Below, piece after piece: positions 45,395 through 53,022 of a stretch of 64,000 bases of DNA. The notes below the pieces were generated by a model. The model was not told where the DNA came from. It made no database searches and saw nothing but the letters and a program-made list of their open reading frames with translations. The DNA lies in NCBI RefSeq assembly GCF_017916295.1, contig NZ_JAFMSS010000005.1, positions 124,001-188,000 of the forward strand. The letters are read 5' to 3'. The stretch is from Rubellimicrobium arenae (GTDB taxonomy: Bacteria; Pseudomonadota; Alphaproteobacteria; Rhodobacterales; Rhodobacteraceae). Numbering within the stretch: position 1 is the stretch's first letter; each line of letters starts with the position of its first letter. Both the position numbers and the translations under genes were made by a program.

Positions 45395-46552
45395 TCAGAC
45401 TTCCCCAGTGACGCTGACGCCCAAGCCGGTTGCGACCAATGGCTTGGGGCGGTCCGGCGACGTGTCGCGGCTATCCGCGCCGGCTTCCGTCCGACGGGGC
45501 GGCGGCCCGCTGCTATCCCGGACCAGCAGCCTGAGCGGCAGCACTTCGCGGCCGACGGGAAGGTCGTCGTCCAGGATCGCCCGCACGGATCGTTCCGCGA
45601 TCTGCCGGTAGGGCTGCTCGACAGTGGTCAGGGCCGGGATGGCGGCCGCCGCTTCAGGGACGCCGTCGAAGCCGACGACCGAGACGTCGGACGGGACGTG
45701 CCAGCCCCTTGCGCCAAGCCAGTCCAGCGCCGCCAGCGCCACGAGATCCGACATGGCCAGGACGGCCGTCGGCGGCGGCTCGGCTCCTTCGAACAGCGCC
45801 TCCATGGCGGCCGCGACGCTTGCCTGATCGTTGCGGGTGCTCAGGAACGGAACATCCGTGTCCTTGATGCCCGCCTCGGCAAGGGCCGCCCAGTAGCCCC
45901 GCGCCCGTTCGCGGACATTCACGAACCGCGTCGCCCGCACCTCGTCGGGAGTGGACCGGCCCGAGCCATCGCCGACGCCGATGCCCAGGATGGCGAAACG
46001 GCGGTGCCCTAGGTCCACGAGATGGCGCGCGGCGTCGCGAGCCCCGCCGAAATCGTCGATGTCCACGGCCGGGACGTCCGGCTCGCTCGTGTCGAGCGAC
46101 AGGGCCACGAACGGCAGACCGCGCCGCTGGGCGATCTCGACAAGAAGTTCACGTCCCCCACACCGCAACAGGAATCCATCGACCAAGGCGCTCTCGATGC
46201 TCCAGGCGAGCCCGTGGTCCTCGGCCACTGAAACCAGCGCCAGACCGGCGCCGCGCGCGTGGCATACGCTGGCGATTTCGGTCATCAGCCGCCGCGCCCA
46301 TGGATCGGCAAAGAAGTAGTCCAACGGTTCGGCGGCGGCGACGCCGATCGCATGGGCCTTGCCGGCGCGCAGAAGCCGGCCTTTCGGGCTCGGACCGGCG
46401 TAGCCGAGCACCCTGGCGGCCTCGCGGACCCGTTCCCTAACCTCCTCGCGTACCAGATCGGGACGGTTGAACACGTTGGACGCGGTGCCCTGGGATACGC
46501 CGGCCGCCTCGGCCACGTCTCGGAGCCGGATCGGGTTCGGCGTTCGTTTCAT
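45395..46552 (-). CDS. LacI-family transcriptional regulator
   Basis: The 385-residue regulator has a LacI helix-turn-helix at residues 6-50 (IRLRDVAEAAGVSQGTASNVFNRPDLVREEVRERVREAARVLGY) and a periplasmic-binding-like effector domain (DVPAVDIDDFGGARDAARHLVDLGHRRFAILG; SVVGFDGVPEAAAAIPALTTVEQP). A Pro/Arg-rich tail of about 35 residues follows and is unusual. No sugar transporter or catabolic gene is adjacent, so the effector is unknown. Two operator-like palindromes lie upstream, suggesting autoregulation. Confidence 0.92.
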   Translation of the reverse strand: MKRTPNPIRLRDVAEAAGVSQGTASNVFNRPDLVREEVRERVREAARVLGYAGPSPKGRLLRAGKAHAIGVAAAEPLDYFFADPWARRLMTEIASVCHARGAGLALVSVAEDHGLAWSIESALVDGFLLRCGGRELLVEIAQRRGLPFVALSLDTSEPDVPAVDIDDFGGARDAARHLVDLGHRRFAILGIGVGDGSGRSTPDEVRATRFVNVRERARGYWAALAEAGIKDTDVPFLSTRNDQASVAAAMEALFEGAEPPPTAVLAMSDLVALAALDWLGARGWHVPSDVSVVGFDGVPEAAAAIPALTTVEQPYRQIAERSVRAILDDDLPVGREVLPLRLLVRDSSGPPPRRTEAGADSRDTSPDRPKPLVATGLGVSVTGEV

Positions 46553-46602
46553 CTCCTGCAGCCCTCTGCCCTGCGACCCCTGTCCGGTAGCTCGCACCCG
46601 AC

Positions 46603-46616
46603 TTGGATCGATTCAA
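46603..46616. promoter_or_regulatory. LacI-type operator, proximal to lacI
   Basis: TTGGATCGATTCAA is a 14-bp near-palindrome with a central CG step, typical of LacI-family operators. It is 51 bases upstream of the lacI start and matches the second site at 46646-46661 in both half-sites apart from one base. Confidence 0.6.
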
Positions 46617-46645
46617 AAATCACTTGACGGAGTCCTAATCCTCGG

Positions 46646-46661
46646 CTTGAATCGTTTCAAG
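46646..46661. promoter_or_regulatory. LacI-type operator, proximal to the NlpC/P60 gene
   Basis: CTTGAATCGTTTCAAG is a 16-bp inverted repeat with one off-centre mismatch. Its centre is 44 bases from that of the first site, about four helical turns. A possible -35 (TTGAAA, minus strand) for lacI lies inside it. Both divergent genes could be controlled from these sites. Confidence 0.65.
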
Positions 46662-46714
46662 TCACGAAACCCCAACATTCCATTGTATCCTTTTTTGCCG
46701 ACTGGGAGGTCGCT

Positions 46715-47134
46715 ATGGCCGATTCTCATGGTGTGGGTCCGTCAGCTTGGGCCGTTGCTTACGTCGGCCTTCCTTACGTTCTCGGGGTGGGCGAATGCAG
46801 TCACCGCGCCGCGCTGGTGTGGCGCCAGGAGTTCGGCCTGGACATCGAGGTGCCGGCCGCCTTCGGCGATCTGAACGTCGCCCAGACGTTGCTGAAGGCT
46901 GAACTGGCCAAGCCCGACTGGGTGCCGGTCCGGCGACCCGCCGAAGGCGATGCCGTGATCATGTGGAAAGGGGATCGGCTGGCCCATGTGGGCGTCTGGG
47001 TCGCTCCCGGACATGTCTTGCACTGCACCCGTGCCGAAGGCATGGTGCTGACCCCGGAGGCTGACCTCCCGGCACAGGGCTTCAGGATCTTCGGCTACTT
47101 CCGTCACCGGATGGAGCAGGCTGCGGCGGCCTGA
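46715..47134 (+). CDS. Phage-tail-type NlpC/P60 cysteine peptidase-like protein
   Basis: The 139-residue protein has the layout of NlpC/P60 peptidases of phage tails and gene transfer agents: YVGLPYVLGVGECSHRAALVW (Cys nucleophile), GDAVIMWKGDRLAHVGVWV (catalytic His) and GHVLHCTRAEGM. It has no signal peptide. The usual DC-x-GL around the Cys is replaced by ECSHRA, so activity is uncertain. GGGAGG sits five bases before the ATG. No other phage gene is nearby, so it is a stray or domesticated gene. It is divergent from lacI. Confidence 0.7.
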   Translation: MADSHGVGPSAWAVAYVGLPYVLGVGECSHRAALVWRQEFGLDIEVPAAFGDLNVAQTLLKAELAKPDWVPVRRPAEGDAVIMWKGDRLAHVGVWVAPGHVLHCTRAEGMVLTPEADLPAQGFRIFGYFRHRMEQAAAA

Positions 47135-47294
47135 ACGCCATCACCGGCCGGGCCTGGATCCGGCGTTGCCCGGATCCGTCGGTCAGGCCCCGCCGTCGAC
47201 CCAGATGGATCCCTGCCCGCTGCGACAGCGCGGCCCGGCACATGGCGTGTGGTTGGCACAGCAGGAGCCACGTCCGCTGCAGATCGTTCAAAGC

Positions 47295-47308
47295 TTGCGA
47301 AACCGCAA
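47295..47308. promoter_or_regulatory. NnrR-type box upstream of nirK
   Basis: TTGCG-AAAC-CGCAA is a perfect match to the inverted repeat TTGCG-N4-CGCAA known for NnrR sites in Rhodobacter sphaeroides. Its centre is about 65 bases upstream of the nirK ATG. Confidence 0.8.
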
Positions 47309-47366
47309 CGTCCGCTTGGACCGGTCAGGGCAAGGTCCCGCTCGACAGGTAACCAAGGAGATGACG

Positions 47367-48515
47367 ATGCTGTCGCGCAGAGCCGCCCTGATGATCGGTG
47401 CAGGGCTTGCTGCCGCACCGATGCTGGTCCAACCCGTTCTCGCCGAAGGAGGTCTCGACACCTCGAACTCGGCGCCGAGCGATCTTTCGGGCCTGACCCG
47501 GATCAAGCGCGAGCTGGTCGCGCCGCCCGAAGTGCACGAGCACGAGCAGGTGGCTCTCGGCGGACCCCGCATCGTCGAATTCGAGATGCGCATCCAGGAG
47601 AAGGAGATCCAGATCGCCGACGACGCCTGGCTGCAGGCGATGACCTTCAACGGTTCGGTGCCGGGCCCGATGATGGTGGTGCACGAAGGGGATTACGTGG
47701 AGCTGACGCTCAAGAATCCTCCGACCAACATGATGCAGCATAACATCGACTTCCATGCTGCGACCGGCGGCTTGGGCGGCGGCGCCCTGACGCTCATCAA
47801 CCCCGGCGAGATGACCAAGCTGCGCTTCAAGGCCACGCGCGCGGGCGTGTTCACCTACCACTGCGCACCCGGCGGCCCGATGATCCCGTGGCATGTCACC
47901 TCGGGCATGTCTGGCACGATCATGGTGCTGCCGCGCAACGGCCTTCGGGACCAGCATGGCGAGCCGGTGGCCTACGACCGCATCTTCTACATCGGGGAAA
48001 ACGACTTCTACATCCCCAGGGATCAGAACGGCGCGTTCAAGCGCTACCCCGATCATGGCGAGGCCTATCCCGACATGCTCGAGGTGATGAACAAGCTGAT
48101 CCCCAGCCACGTCGTGTTCAACGGCCGTGTGGGATCGCTGACCGGAGACAATGCGCTTAAGGCCAAGGTCGGTGAGCGGGTCCTCATGATCCACAACCAA
48201 GCCAACCGCGACACCCGCCCGCACCTGATCGGCGGGCACGGCGACCTTGTCTGGGAACAGGGCAAGTTCAACAATCCGCCGGCGGTCGACCTGGAGACCT
48301 GGTTCATCCGCGGGGGCTCCTCGGGCGCGGCGCTCTACCAGTTCCGGCAGCCGGGCCTTTACGCCTACGTGAACCACAACCTGATCGAGGCCGTGAACCT
48401 GGGCGCCACCGCGCACGTGAAGGTCGAAGGCGAATGGAACAACGACCTGATGGAACAGCTCGTCGCGCCGACCCCGTACGACGCAGATCTTGAGATCAGG
48501 ACAGCGTTGCCCTGA
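47367..48515 (+). CDS. nirK: Copper-containing nitrite reductase NirK
   Basis: NirK reduces nitrite to NO in the periplasm using type 1 and type 2 copper. The 382-residue product has a Tat-like signal (LSRRAALMIGAGLAAAPM...VLA). Copper ligands are visible in MQHNIDFHAATGG, FTYHCAPGGPMIPWHVTSGM and YAYVNHNLIEA; the catalytic His is in HLIGGHGDLVWE. AAGGAG at 47355-47360 is six bases before the ATG at 47367; an ATG at 47361 abuts it and is less likely. An NnrR box lies upstream. Confidence 0.96.
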   Translation: MLSRRAALMIGAGLAAAPMLVQPVLAEGGLDTSNSAPSDLSGLTRIKRELVAPPEVHEHEQVALGGPRIVEFEMRIQEKEIQIADDAWLQAMTFNGSVPGPMMVVHEGDYVELTLKNPPTNMMQHNIDFHAATGGLGGGALTLINPGEMTKLRFKATRAGVFTYHCAPGGPMIPWHVTSGMSGTIMVLPRNGLRDQHGEPVAYDRIFYIGENDFYIPRDQNGAFKRYPDHGEAYPDMLEVMNKLIPSHVVFNGRVGSLTGDNALKAKVGERVLMIHNQANRDTRPHLIGGHGDLVWEQGKFNNPPAVDLETWFIRGGSSGAALYQFRQPGLYAYVNHNLIEAVNLGATAHVKVEGEWNNDLMEQLVAPTPYDADLEIRTALP

Positions 48516-48545
48516 CCCCTTGCCAGACCATCCAGATACGCCAGC

Positions 48546-48569
48546 GGGGCTGCCAGTGACGGCCGCCCC
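48546..48569 (+). terminator. Hairpin after nirK
   Basis: GGGGCTGCC and GGCCGCCCC pair with one mismatch around a six-base loop about 30 bases after the nirK stop, followed by TGTTGCGTT. The stem is strong and the T-run is weak. Confidence 0.4.
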
Positions 48570-48767
48570 TGTTGCGTTGGACGGCGCAGGAGTGATCGTC
48601 CGGTAGCGGACGGTGCAGGAGCCGGAGGACCCAGCCGGGTCGGGGGTGACCTGTCGATGGAACCAAGGGTCAGGGCCGCCTCCGAAAGGTCCCTGCGGGG
48701 CGTTGAGTCCGATCACTCGGCAAATCGCGGCCCAGAGGTACGCTGATCGGGACAATCGACATGAGAA

Positions 48768-48797
48768 AAGGGCGGCGGACATGTGTCCGCCGCCCTT
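48768..48797 (-). terminator. Intrinsic terminator of the pseudoazurin gene
   Basis: A perfect 12-bp stem (AAGGGCGGCGGA with TCCGCCGCCCTT) starts 18 bases past the stop on the minus strand and is followed on that strand by TTTTCTC. This is the clearest intrinsic terminator in the window. Transcription from nirK on the other strand would also meet it. Confidence 0.85.
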
Positions 48798-48814
48798 GCA
48801 CGATCGATCCAGGA

Positions 48815-49252
48815 TCACTGGACCTGAGCCAGGTCCTCGACCAGCCGCGTCTTGGCCTTTCCGCGGAGGGCCTCGGCGGCGGCGGTCGCAGCGTCGAGGT
48901 TGGCGGCAGCCCCCACCTGCACAAGACCCACCATGCCCATTCCGGCGTGGGGCGTGCACTTGACGCCATAAAGGCCTTCCTTGTCGACGGTCAGCGTATA
49001 GCCCTGCCCCATGGGGCTTTCGAAGGGCTCGACGCCGTCCGGAAGCATCCCGTCGATCGAGGCCACGTTGTGGCCCTTGTCGGTCGCGATGAACTCGATG
49101 ACATCGCCCGGGGCGGCGGTCACGAAGGCGGGCTCGAACACCATTGCGCCTTGGGCGCCCTTGTTCAGCAGCTGGACCTGAATGGTCTCAGCGGGGGCCA
49201 CTCCGGCCACCAGGGCCAGGAGGGATGACACAGTGAGGATCTTGGCGAGCAT
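48815..49252 (-). CDS. Pseudoazurin (blue copper electron donor)
   Basis: Pseudoazurin carries electrons to NirK in the periplasm. The 145-residue protein has a signal peptide (LAKILTVSSLLALVAGVAPAE) and a cupredoxin fold. Type 1 copper ligands are His in DKGHNVASIDGMLP and Cys, His and Met in GVKCTPHAGMGM. AAAGGA precedes the ATG at 49252. It is divergent from the regulator gene and close to nirK, which fits its role. A weaker NnrR-like box is 76 bases upstream. Confidence 0.95.
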   Translation of the reverse strand: MLAKILTVSSLLALVAGVAPAETIQVQLLNKGAQGAMVFEPAFVTAAPGDVIEFIATDKGHNVASIDGMLPDGVEPFESPMGQGYTLTVDKEGLYGVKCTPHAGMGMVGLVQVGAAANLDAATAAAEALRGKAKTRLVEDLAQVQ

Positions 49253-49321
49253 CGGACTGTCCTTTCCAGCGTGATGCATTTGTTCTGCGCCCGGTGGTAG
49301 GCTATGGGCGCGGCCGGGACG

Positions 49322-49335
49322 TTGCGCGGCGACAA
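49322..49335. promoter_or_regulatory. Degenerate NnrR-type box between pseudoazurin and nnrR
   Basis: TTGCG-CGGC-GACAA matches one half-site fully and the other at three of five bases. On the pseudoazurin strand it reads TTGTC-GCCG-CGCAA and lies 76 bases upstream of that ATG, close to the spacing of the better boxes. It is only 13 bases before the nnrR start, so it could also repress that gene. Confidence 0.5.
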
Positions 49336-49347
49336 ACTCGGAGGCCG

Positions 49348-50049
49348 ATGGTGAGGAAACTGGACGAAAGCCTGATCGCGCCCCTGCCCCCGTTCCGCAG
49401 GCTGGAGCGGACCCAGATCCGCGAGATCCTGGATCAGGCCACGTCGCGGCGACACGACGAAGGGTCAGAGGTTTTCCGGTCGGGGGAAGAGGCAGACCGC
49501 TTCTTCCTGCTGCTGGACGGAGTCGTGCGCGTGGTCCGCATCCTGCCGGGCGGGGATCAGGTCATCCTGCGGCATATCCCGCCGGGGCAGCTGATCGGCA
49601 TTGCGTCGGCCCTGGGCCGCTCGACCTACCCCGCCTCGGCCCTCGCGGCCAGCGAGGCTCTTACCCTCGCCTGGCCCACGCGGCTCTGGGCCGGGTTCGT
49701 GCAACGCTACGAAGGCTTCGCGACCGAAACCTGGGCCACCGTGGGCCGGAGGTTGGACCAGCTCCACGACGACATGGCCGCGATGGCCACCCAGGCCGTC
49801 GAGCAGCGCGTCGCGGCCTGCGTGCTGCGGATGGTGAACCAGACCGGCCGACCGGTCGAGGGCGGGATCGAGATCGCCTTTCCCATTACCCGGTCCAACA
49901 TCGCCGAGATGACCGGAACCACGCTCCACACTGTGAGCCGCCTTCTGTCGGCTTGGGAAAAGGACGGTGTCGTCGAAAGCCGGCGCAAGCACATCGTGGT
50001 GACCGCGCCGCACCGTCTCGTGCTGCTTTCGGGCGCTAGCGGCGGCTGA
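49348..50049 (+). CDS. nnrR: Crp/Fnr-family regulator of denitrification (NnrR-like)
   Basis: The 233-residue regulator has a cNMP-like sensory domain (HDEGSEVFRSGEEADRFFLLLDGVVRVV) and a Crp-type helix-turn-helix (ITRSNIAEMTGTTLHTVSRLLSAWEKDGVVE). It lacks the N-terminal cysteines of Fnr, so it is not an iron-sulphur oxygen sensor; NO-responsive NnrR is the best fit from position between nirK and nor. A GGAGG precedes both an ATG at 49348 (spacing three) and a GTG at 49351 (spacing six), so either may be the start. Confidence 0.88.
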   Translation: MVRKLDESLIAPLPPFRRLERTQIREILDQATSRRHDEGSEVFRSGEEADRFFLLLDGVVRVVRILPGGDQVILRHIPPGQLIGIASALGRSTYPASALAASEALTLAWPTRLWAGFVQRYEGFATETWATVGRRLDQLHDDMAAMATQAVEQRVAACVLRMVNQTGRPVEGGIEIAFPITRSNIAEMTGTTLHTVSRLLSAWEKDGVVESRRKHIVVTAPHRLVLLSGASGG

Positions 50050-50263
50050 TGGCCGGTTCCGCGGCCGCGGCCCGCAGCTCCTCGCGGAACTCCGCTTCGT
50101 CCAGGCGGTATTCGCGGCAGGCATCGATCACCCGGTGAAAGGGGGCGATCGGACATCCGAAGCACAGCATTCGGTGCTTCAGGAACACCGCGCCGGTGCC
50201 GGGCCACAGTTCGAACAGGTTGAGCAGCGCGAGGTCAGGGTCGTCGACAGACGGAGCCGCCAT
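50036..50263 (-). CDS. DUF1858-domain small protein
   Basis: The 75-residue protein has the DUF1858 pattern: LALLNLFELWPGTGAVFLKHRMLCFGCPIAPFHRVIDACREY, with the CFGCPIA pair of cysteines. Such proteins often occur with denitrification or hybrid-cluster genes and may bind a metal or an NO-linked ligand; no function is proven. Its 3' end overlaps the 3' end of nnrR by 14 bases, and its 5' end faces norC across a 145-bp gap holding the NnrR box. Confidence 0.8.
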   Translation of the reverse strand: MAAPSVDDPDLALLNLFELWPGTGAVFLKHRMLCFGCPIAPFHRVIDACREYRLDEAEFREELRAAAAEPAISRR

Positions 50264-50333
50264 GACTCATCTCCTGGTTTGCGGCACGGGGGCCGGATCA
50301 CAGGCACCATGGCCGCGACGATCGTTCCGGTCT

Positions 50334-50347
50334 TTGCGCAACCGCAA
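50334..50347. promoter_or_regulatory. NnrR-type box between norC and the DUF1858 gene
   Basis: TTGCG-CAAC-CGCAA is a perfect inverted repeat of the NnrR type. Its centre is 68 bases from the norC ATG and 77 bases from the divergent DUF1858 ATG, so it could drive both. The nirK box has nearly the same spacing. Confidence 0.8.
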
Positions 50348-50408
50348 CAACCGCTCCTGGCGATCCGGCTAGGACCGAAAAGGTCCGAACCATCGTCCGA
50401 GGAAGCCC

Positions 50409-50861
50409 ATGTCGGAAATCCTGACAAAAACCAGGGCGCGGAACGTGTTCTACGGAGGATCCCTCTTCTTCGTAGCCGTTTTCGCGGCCCTGGTCGCCAA
50501 TAGTCACCATTACATCGCCACCACCTCGACATCCTCCCTGCCCCTCACCGATGAGGTCACCCTGGGGAAACGGGTCTGGGAGGCGAACAGCTGCATCAAC
50601 TGCCACACGCTCCACGGCGAAGGCGCCTATTTCGCACCTGAGCTCGGGAACGTGATGACCCGCTGGGGCTTGGCCGACGATGCCGAGGGGGCCTACGAGG
50701 CGCTCGACGGCTGGATCAAGGCGCAGCCCTCCGGGATCGAGGGGCGCCGCCAGATGCCCCACTTCGACCTGACCGAGGAGGAGACGCGCGGCCTGGCCGA
50801 GTTCCTCCGCTGGGCCGACCACACCGACACCCAGTCCTGGCCGCCCAACGACGCCGGCTGA
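50409..50861 (+). CDS. norC: Nitric oxide reductase cytochrome c subunit NorC
   Basis: NorC passes electrons to NorB. The 150-residue protein has one N-terminal helix (VFYGGSLFFVAVFAALVANS) and a periplasmic domain with the haem site CINCH and Met ligand in GRRQMPHFDLTEEE. Length and motifs are standard. GAGGA precedes the ATG. It is the first gene of the nor operon. Confidence 0.96.
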   Translation: MSEILTKTRARNVFYGGSLFFVAVFAALVANSHHYIATTSTSSLPLTDEVTLGKRVWEANSCINCHTLHGEGAYFAPELGNVMTRWGLADDAEGAYEALDGWIKAQPSGIEGRRQMPHFDLTEEETRGLAEFLRWADHTDTQSWPPNDAG

Positions 50862-50876
50862 GAAGGATCACCCGAC

Positions 50877-52217
50877 ATGAAGTATCAATCCCAAAAGGTC
50901 GCGCTGGCGTATTTCGCCGTGGCGCTCGGCCTCTTCGCCGTCCAGGTCCTCGCGGGGCTGCTCGCGGGCTGGATCTACGTCTCGCCCAATACCCTGGCGA
51001 CGGTGCTGCCGTTCAACGTCGTCCGCATGATCCACACCAACGCTCTGGTGGTCTGGATCCTCCTGGGCTTCTTCGGCGCGGCCTACTACCTCGTCCCCGA
51101 GGAGGCCGAGCGCGAGGTCTTCTCGGTCAAGCTGGCCTGGGTCCAGCTCGCGATCCTGACCATCGGCACCCTGGGCGCCGTCGCCAGCTACCTGATCGGC
51201 ATCCATGGCGGCCGCGAGTTCCTCGAGCAGCCGCTCTGGGTCAAGCTCGGCATCCTCGTCGCCGCGGTGATCTTCCTCGTGAACATCTCGCTGACCTCGC
51301 TCGCCGGGCGGAAGACCGCGATCACCAACATCCTGCTGCTCGGGCTGTGGCTCCTGTCGCTCCTGTGGATCTTCGCCCTCATCAACCCGGACAACCTGTC
51401 GCTCGACAAGATGTACTGGTGGTTCGTCGTCCACCTCTGGGTCGAGGCGACCTGGGAGCTGGTCATGGCCGCGATCCTGGGCTTCCTGATGCTCAAGCTG
51501 ACCGGCGTGGATCGCGAGGTCATCGAGAAGTGGCTTTACGTCATCGTGGCGCTCGCCCTCTTCTCGGGCATCCTCGGCACCGGGCACCACTACTACTGGA
51601 TCGGCGCGCCGGGCTACTGGCAGTGGATCGGCTCGATCTTCTCGACTCTCGAGGTGATCCCGTTCTTCGCGATGATGAGCTTCTCGTTCCTCATGGTCTG
51701 GAAGGGCCGCAGGAACCATCCGAACAAAGCCGCGCTGCTCTGGTCGCTGGGCTCCGCCACGGTCGCCTTCTTCGGCGCGGGCGTCTGGGGCTTCCTGCAT
51801 ACCCTGCACGGCGTGAACTACTACACCCACGGCACGCAGGTCACGGCCGCCCACGGGCACCTTGCCTTCTACGGCGCCTATGTCTGCGTGAACCTGGCCA
51901 TCATGACCTACGCCATGCCGGTGCTCCGCAACCGCGAGCCCTACAACCAGTCGCTCAACATGGCCTCGTTCTGGCTGATGACCGGTGGCGTCTCCTTCAT
52001 GACTTTCGTGCTCACCTTTGCGGGGACCGTGCAAACGCATCTCCAGCGCGTGATGGGCATGTACTACATGGAAGTGCAGGACCAGCTTGCCATCTTCTAC
52101 CTGATGCGCTTCGGCGCCGGCGCAGCCGTCGTCCTGGGCGCGATCCTCTTCATCTACTCCATCGCCTTCGCCCCGCGTGAGCGGGCCGTGCCGGCAGCCC
52201 TCCAACCGGGAGAATGA
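50877..52217 (+). CDS. norB: Nitric oxide reductase catalytic subunit NorB
   Basis: NorB reduces 2 NO to N2O at a haem b3/FeB centre. The 446-residue polytopic protein has twelve predicted helices. Metal ligands are visible: VRMIHTNALVVW (haem b), VVHLWVEATWELV with conserved Glu (FeB), GTGHHYYWIG (FeB His pair) and AAHGHLAFYGAYV (haem ligands). It lacks the N-terminal extension of quinol-linked qNor, so it is the cytochrome-linked type. Confidence 0.97.
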   Translation: MKYQSQKVALAYFAVALGLFAVQVLAGLLAGWIYVSPNTLATVLPFNVVRMIHTNALVVWILLGFFGAAYYLVPEEAEREVFSVKLAWVQLAILTIGTLGAVASYLIGIHGGREFLEQPLWVKLGILVAAVIFLVNISLTSLAGRKTAITNILLLGLWLLSLLWIFALINPDNLSLDKMYWWFVVHLWVEATWELVMAAILGFLMLKLTGVDREVIEKWLYVIVALALFSGILGTGHHYYWIGAPGYWQWIGSIFSTLEVIPFFAMMSFSFLMVWKGRRNHPNKAALLWSLGSATVAFFGAGVWGFLHTLHGVNYYTHGTQVTAAHGHLAFYGAYVCVNLAIMTYAMPVLRNREPYNQSLNMASFWLMTGGVSFMTFVLTFAGTVQTHLQRVMGMYYMEVQDQLAIFYLMRFGAGAAVVLGAILFIYSIAFAPRERAVPAALQPGE

Positions 52218-52220
52218 GCC

Positions 52221-53018
52221 ATGAATGCGCCCGTCCGGGTCCACGAAGTCCCCTATTACCAGCCCAAGGGTGACGAATGCGAAATCTTCGTCACCGCTCA
52301 GGCCAAGGGTTTGCCCCTTCTGCTCAAGGGGCCTACCGGCTGCGGCAAGACGCGCTTCGTGGAGCACATGGCGGCGCGCCTGAACCTTCCCCTTTACACG
52401 GTCGCCTGCCATGACGACCTTTCGGCAGCCGACCTGATCGGCCGCTATCTCCTCAAGGGCGGCGAGACGGTCTGGGTCGACGGCCCGCTGACCCGCGCCG
52501 TCCGCGATGGCGGGATCTGCTATCTCGACGAGGTGGTCGAGGCCCGCAAGGACGTGACGGTGGTGCTGCACCCCCTGACGGACGACCGCCGCCGCCTGTT
52601 CATCGACCGCACCGGCGAGGATCTCCGGGCGCCCGCGAACTTCATGCTCGTGGCCAGCTACAACCCTGGCTACCAGAGCATCCTGAAGAAGCTGAAGCCG
52701 TCCACCCGTCAGCGCTTCCTGTCGGTCGCCTTCGACTTTCCCGAGCCCGAACTGGAGCAGCGCATCCTCACGCACGAGACGCGGCTCGATGATGGCCGAG
52801 CCAAGGCCCTTGTCCGGCTCGCGGGGCACATCCGCAAGCTGTCGGGCATGGACCTGGAGGAAGGCGTGTCCACGCGCCTCCTCATCTATGCCGGGAGCCT
52901 GATCGCGGGCGGGATGTCGGTGGACCGCGCGCTCGAAGCCGCGGTCATCGAGCCGCTGAGCGACGACCCGGACACGCAACAGGCGCTGCGCGACCTCGCG
53001 GCCACCGTCTTCGGGTGA
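52221..53018 (+). CDS. norQ: MoxR-type AAA+ ATPase NorQ
   Basis: NorQ works with NorD to insert the FeB iron into NorB. The 265-residue MoxR-family ATPase has Walker A KGPTGCGKTRF, Walker B ICYLDEVVEA and the sensor region LVASYNPGYQ. It starts three bases after the norB stop and is followed by norD after four bases. The short C-terminal lid is normal for NorQ. Confidence 0.95.
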   Translation: MNAPVRVHEVPYYQPKGDECEIFVTAQAKGLPLLLKGPTGCGKTRFVEHMAARLNLPLYTVACHDDLSAADLIGRYLLKGGETVWVDGPLTRAVRDGGICYLDEVVEARKDVTVVLHPLTDDRRRLFIDRTGEDLRAPANFMLVASYNPGYQSILKKLKPSTRQRFLSVAFDFPEPELEQRILTHETRLDDGRAKALVRLAGHIRKLSGMDLEEGVSTRLLIYAGSLIAGGMSVDRALEAAVIEPLSDDPDTQQALRDLAATVFG

Positions 53019-53022
53019 CGAG

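Noticed and set aside
49348..50049. Oxygen-sensing Fnr
   Set aside because: The N-terminal cysteine cluster that would hold a 4Fe-4S centre is missing.
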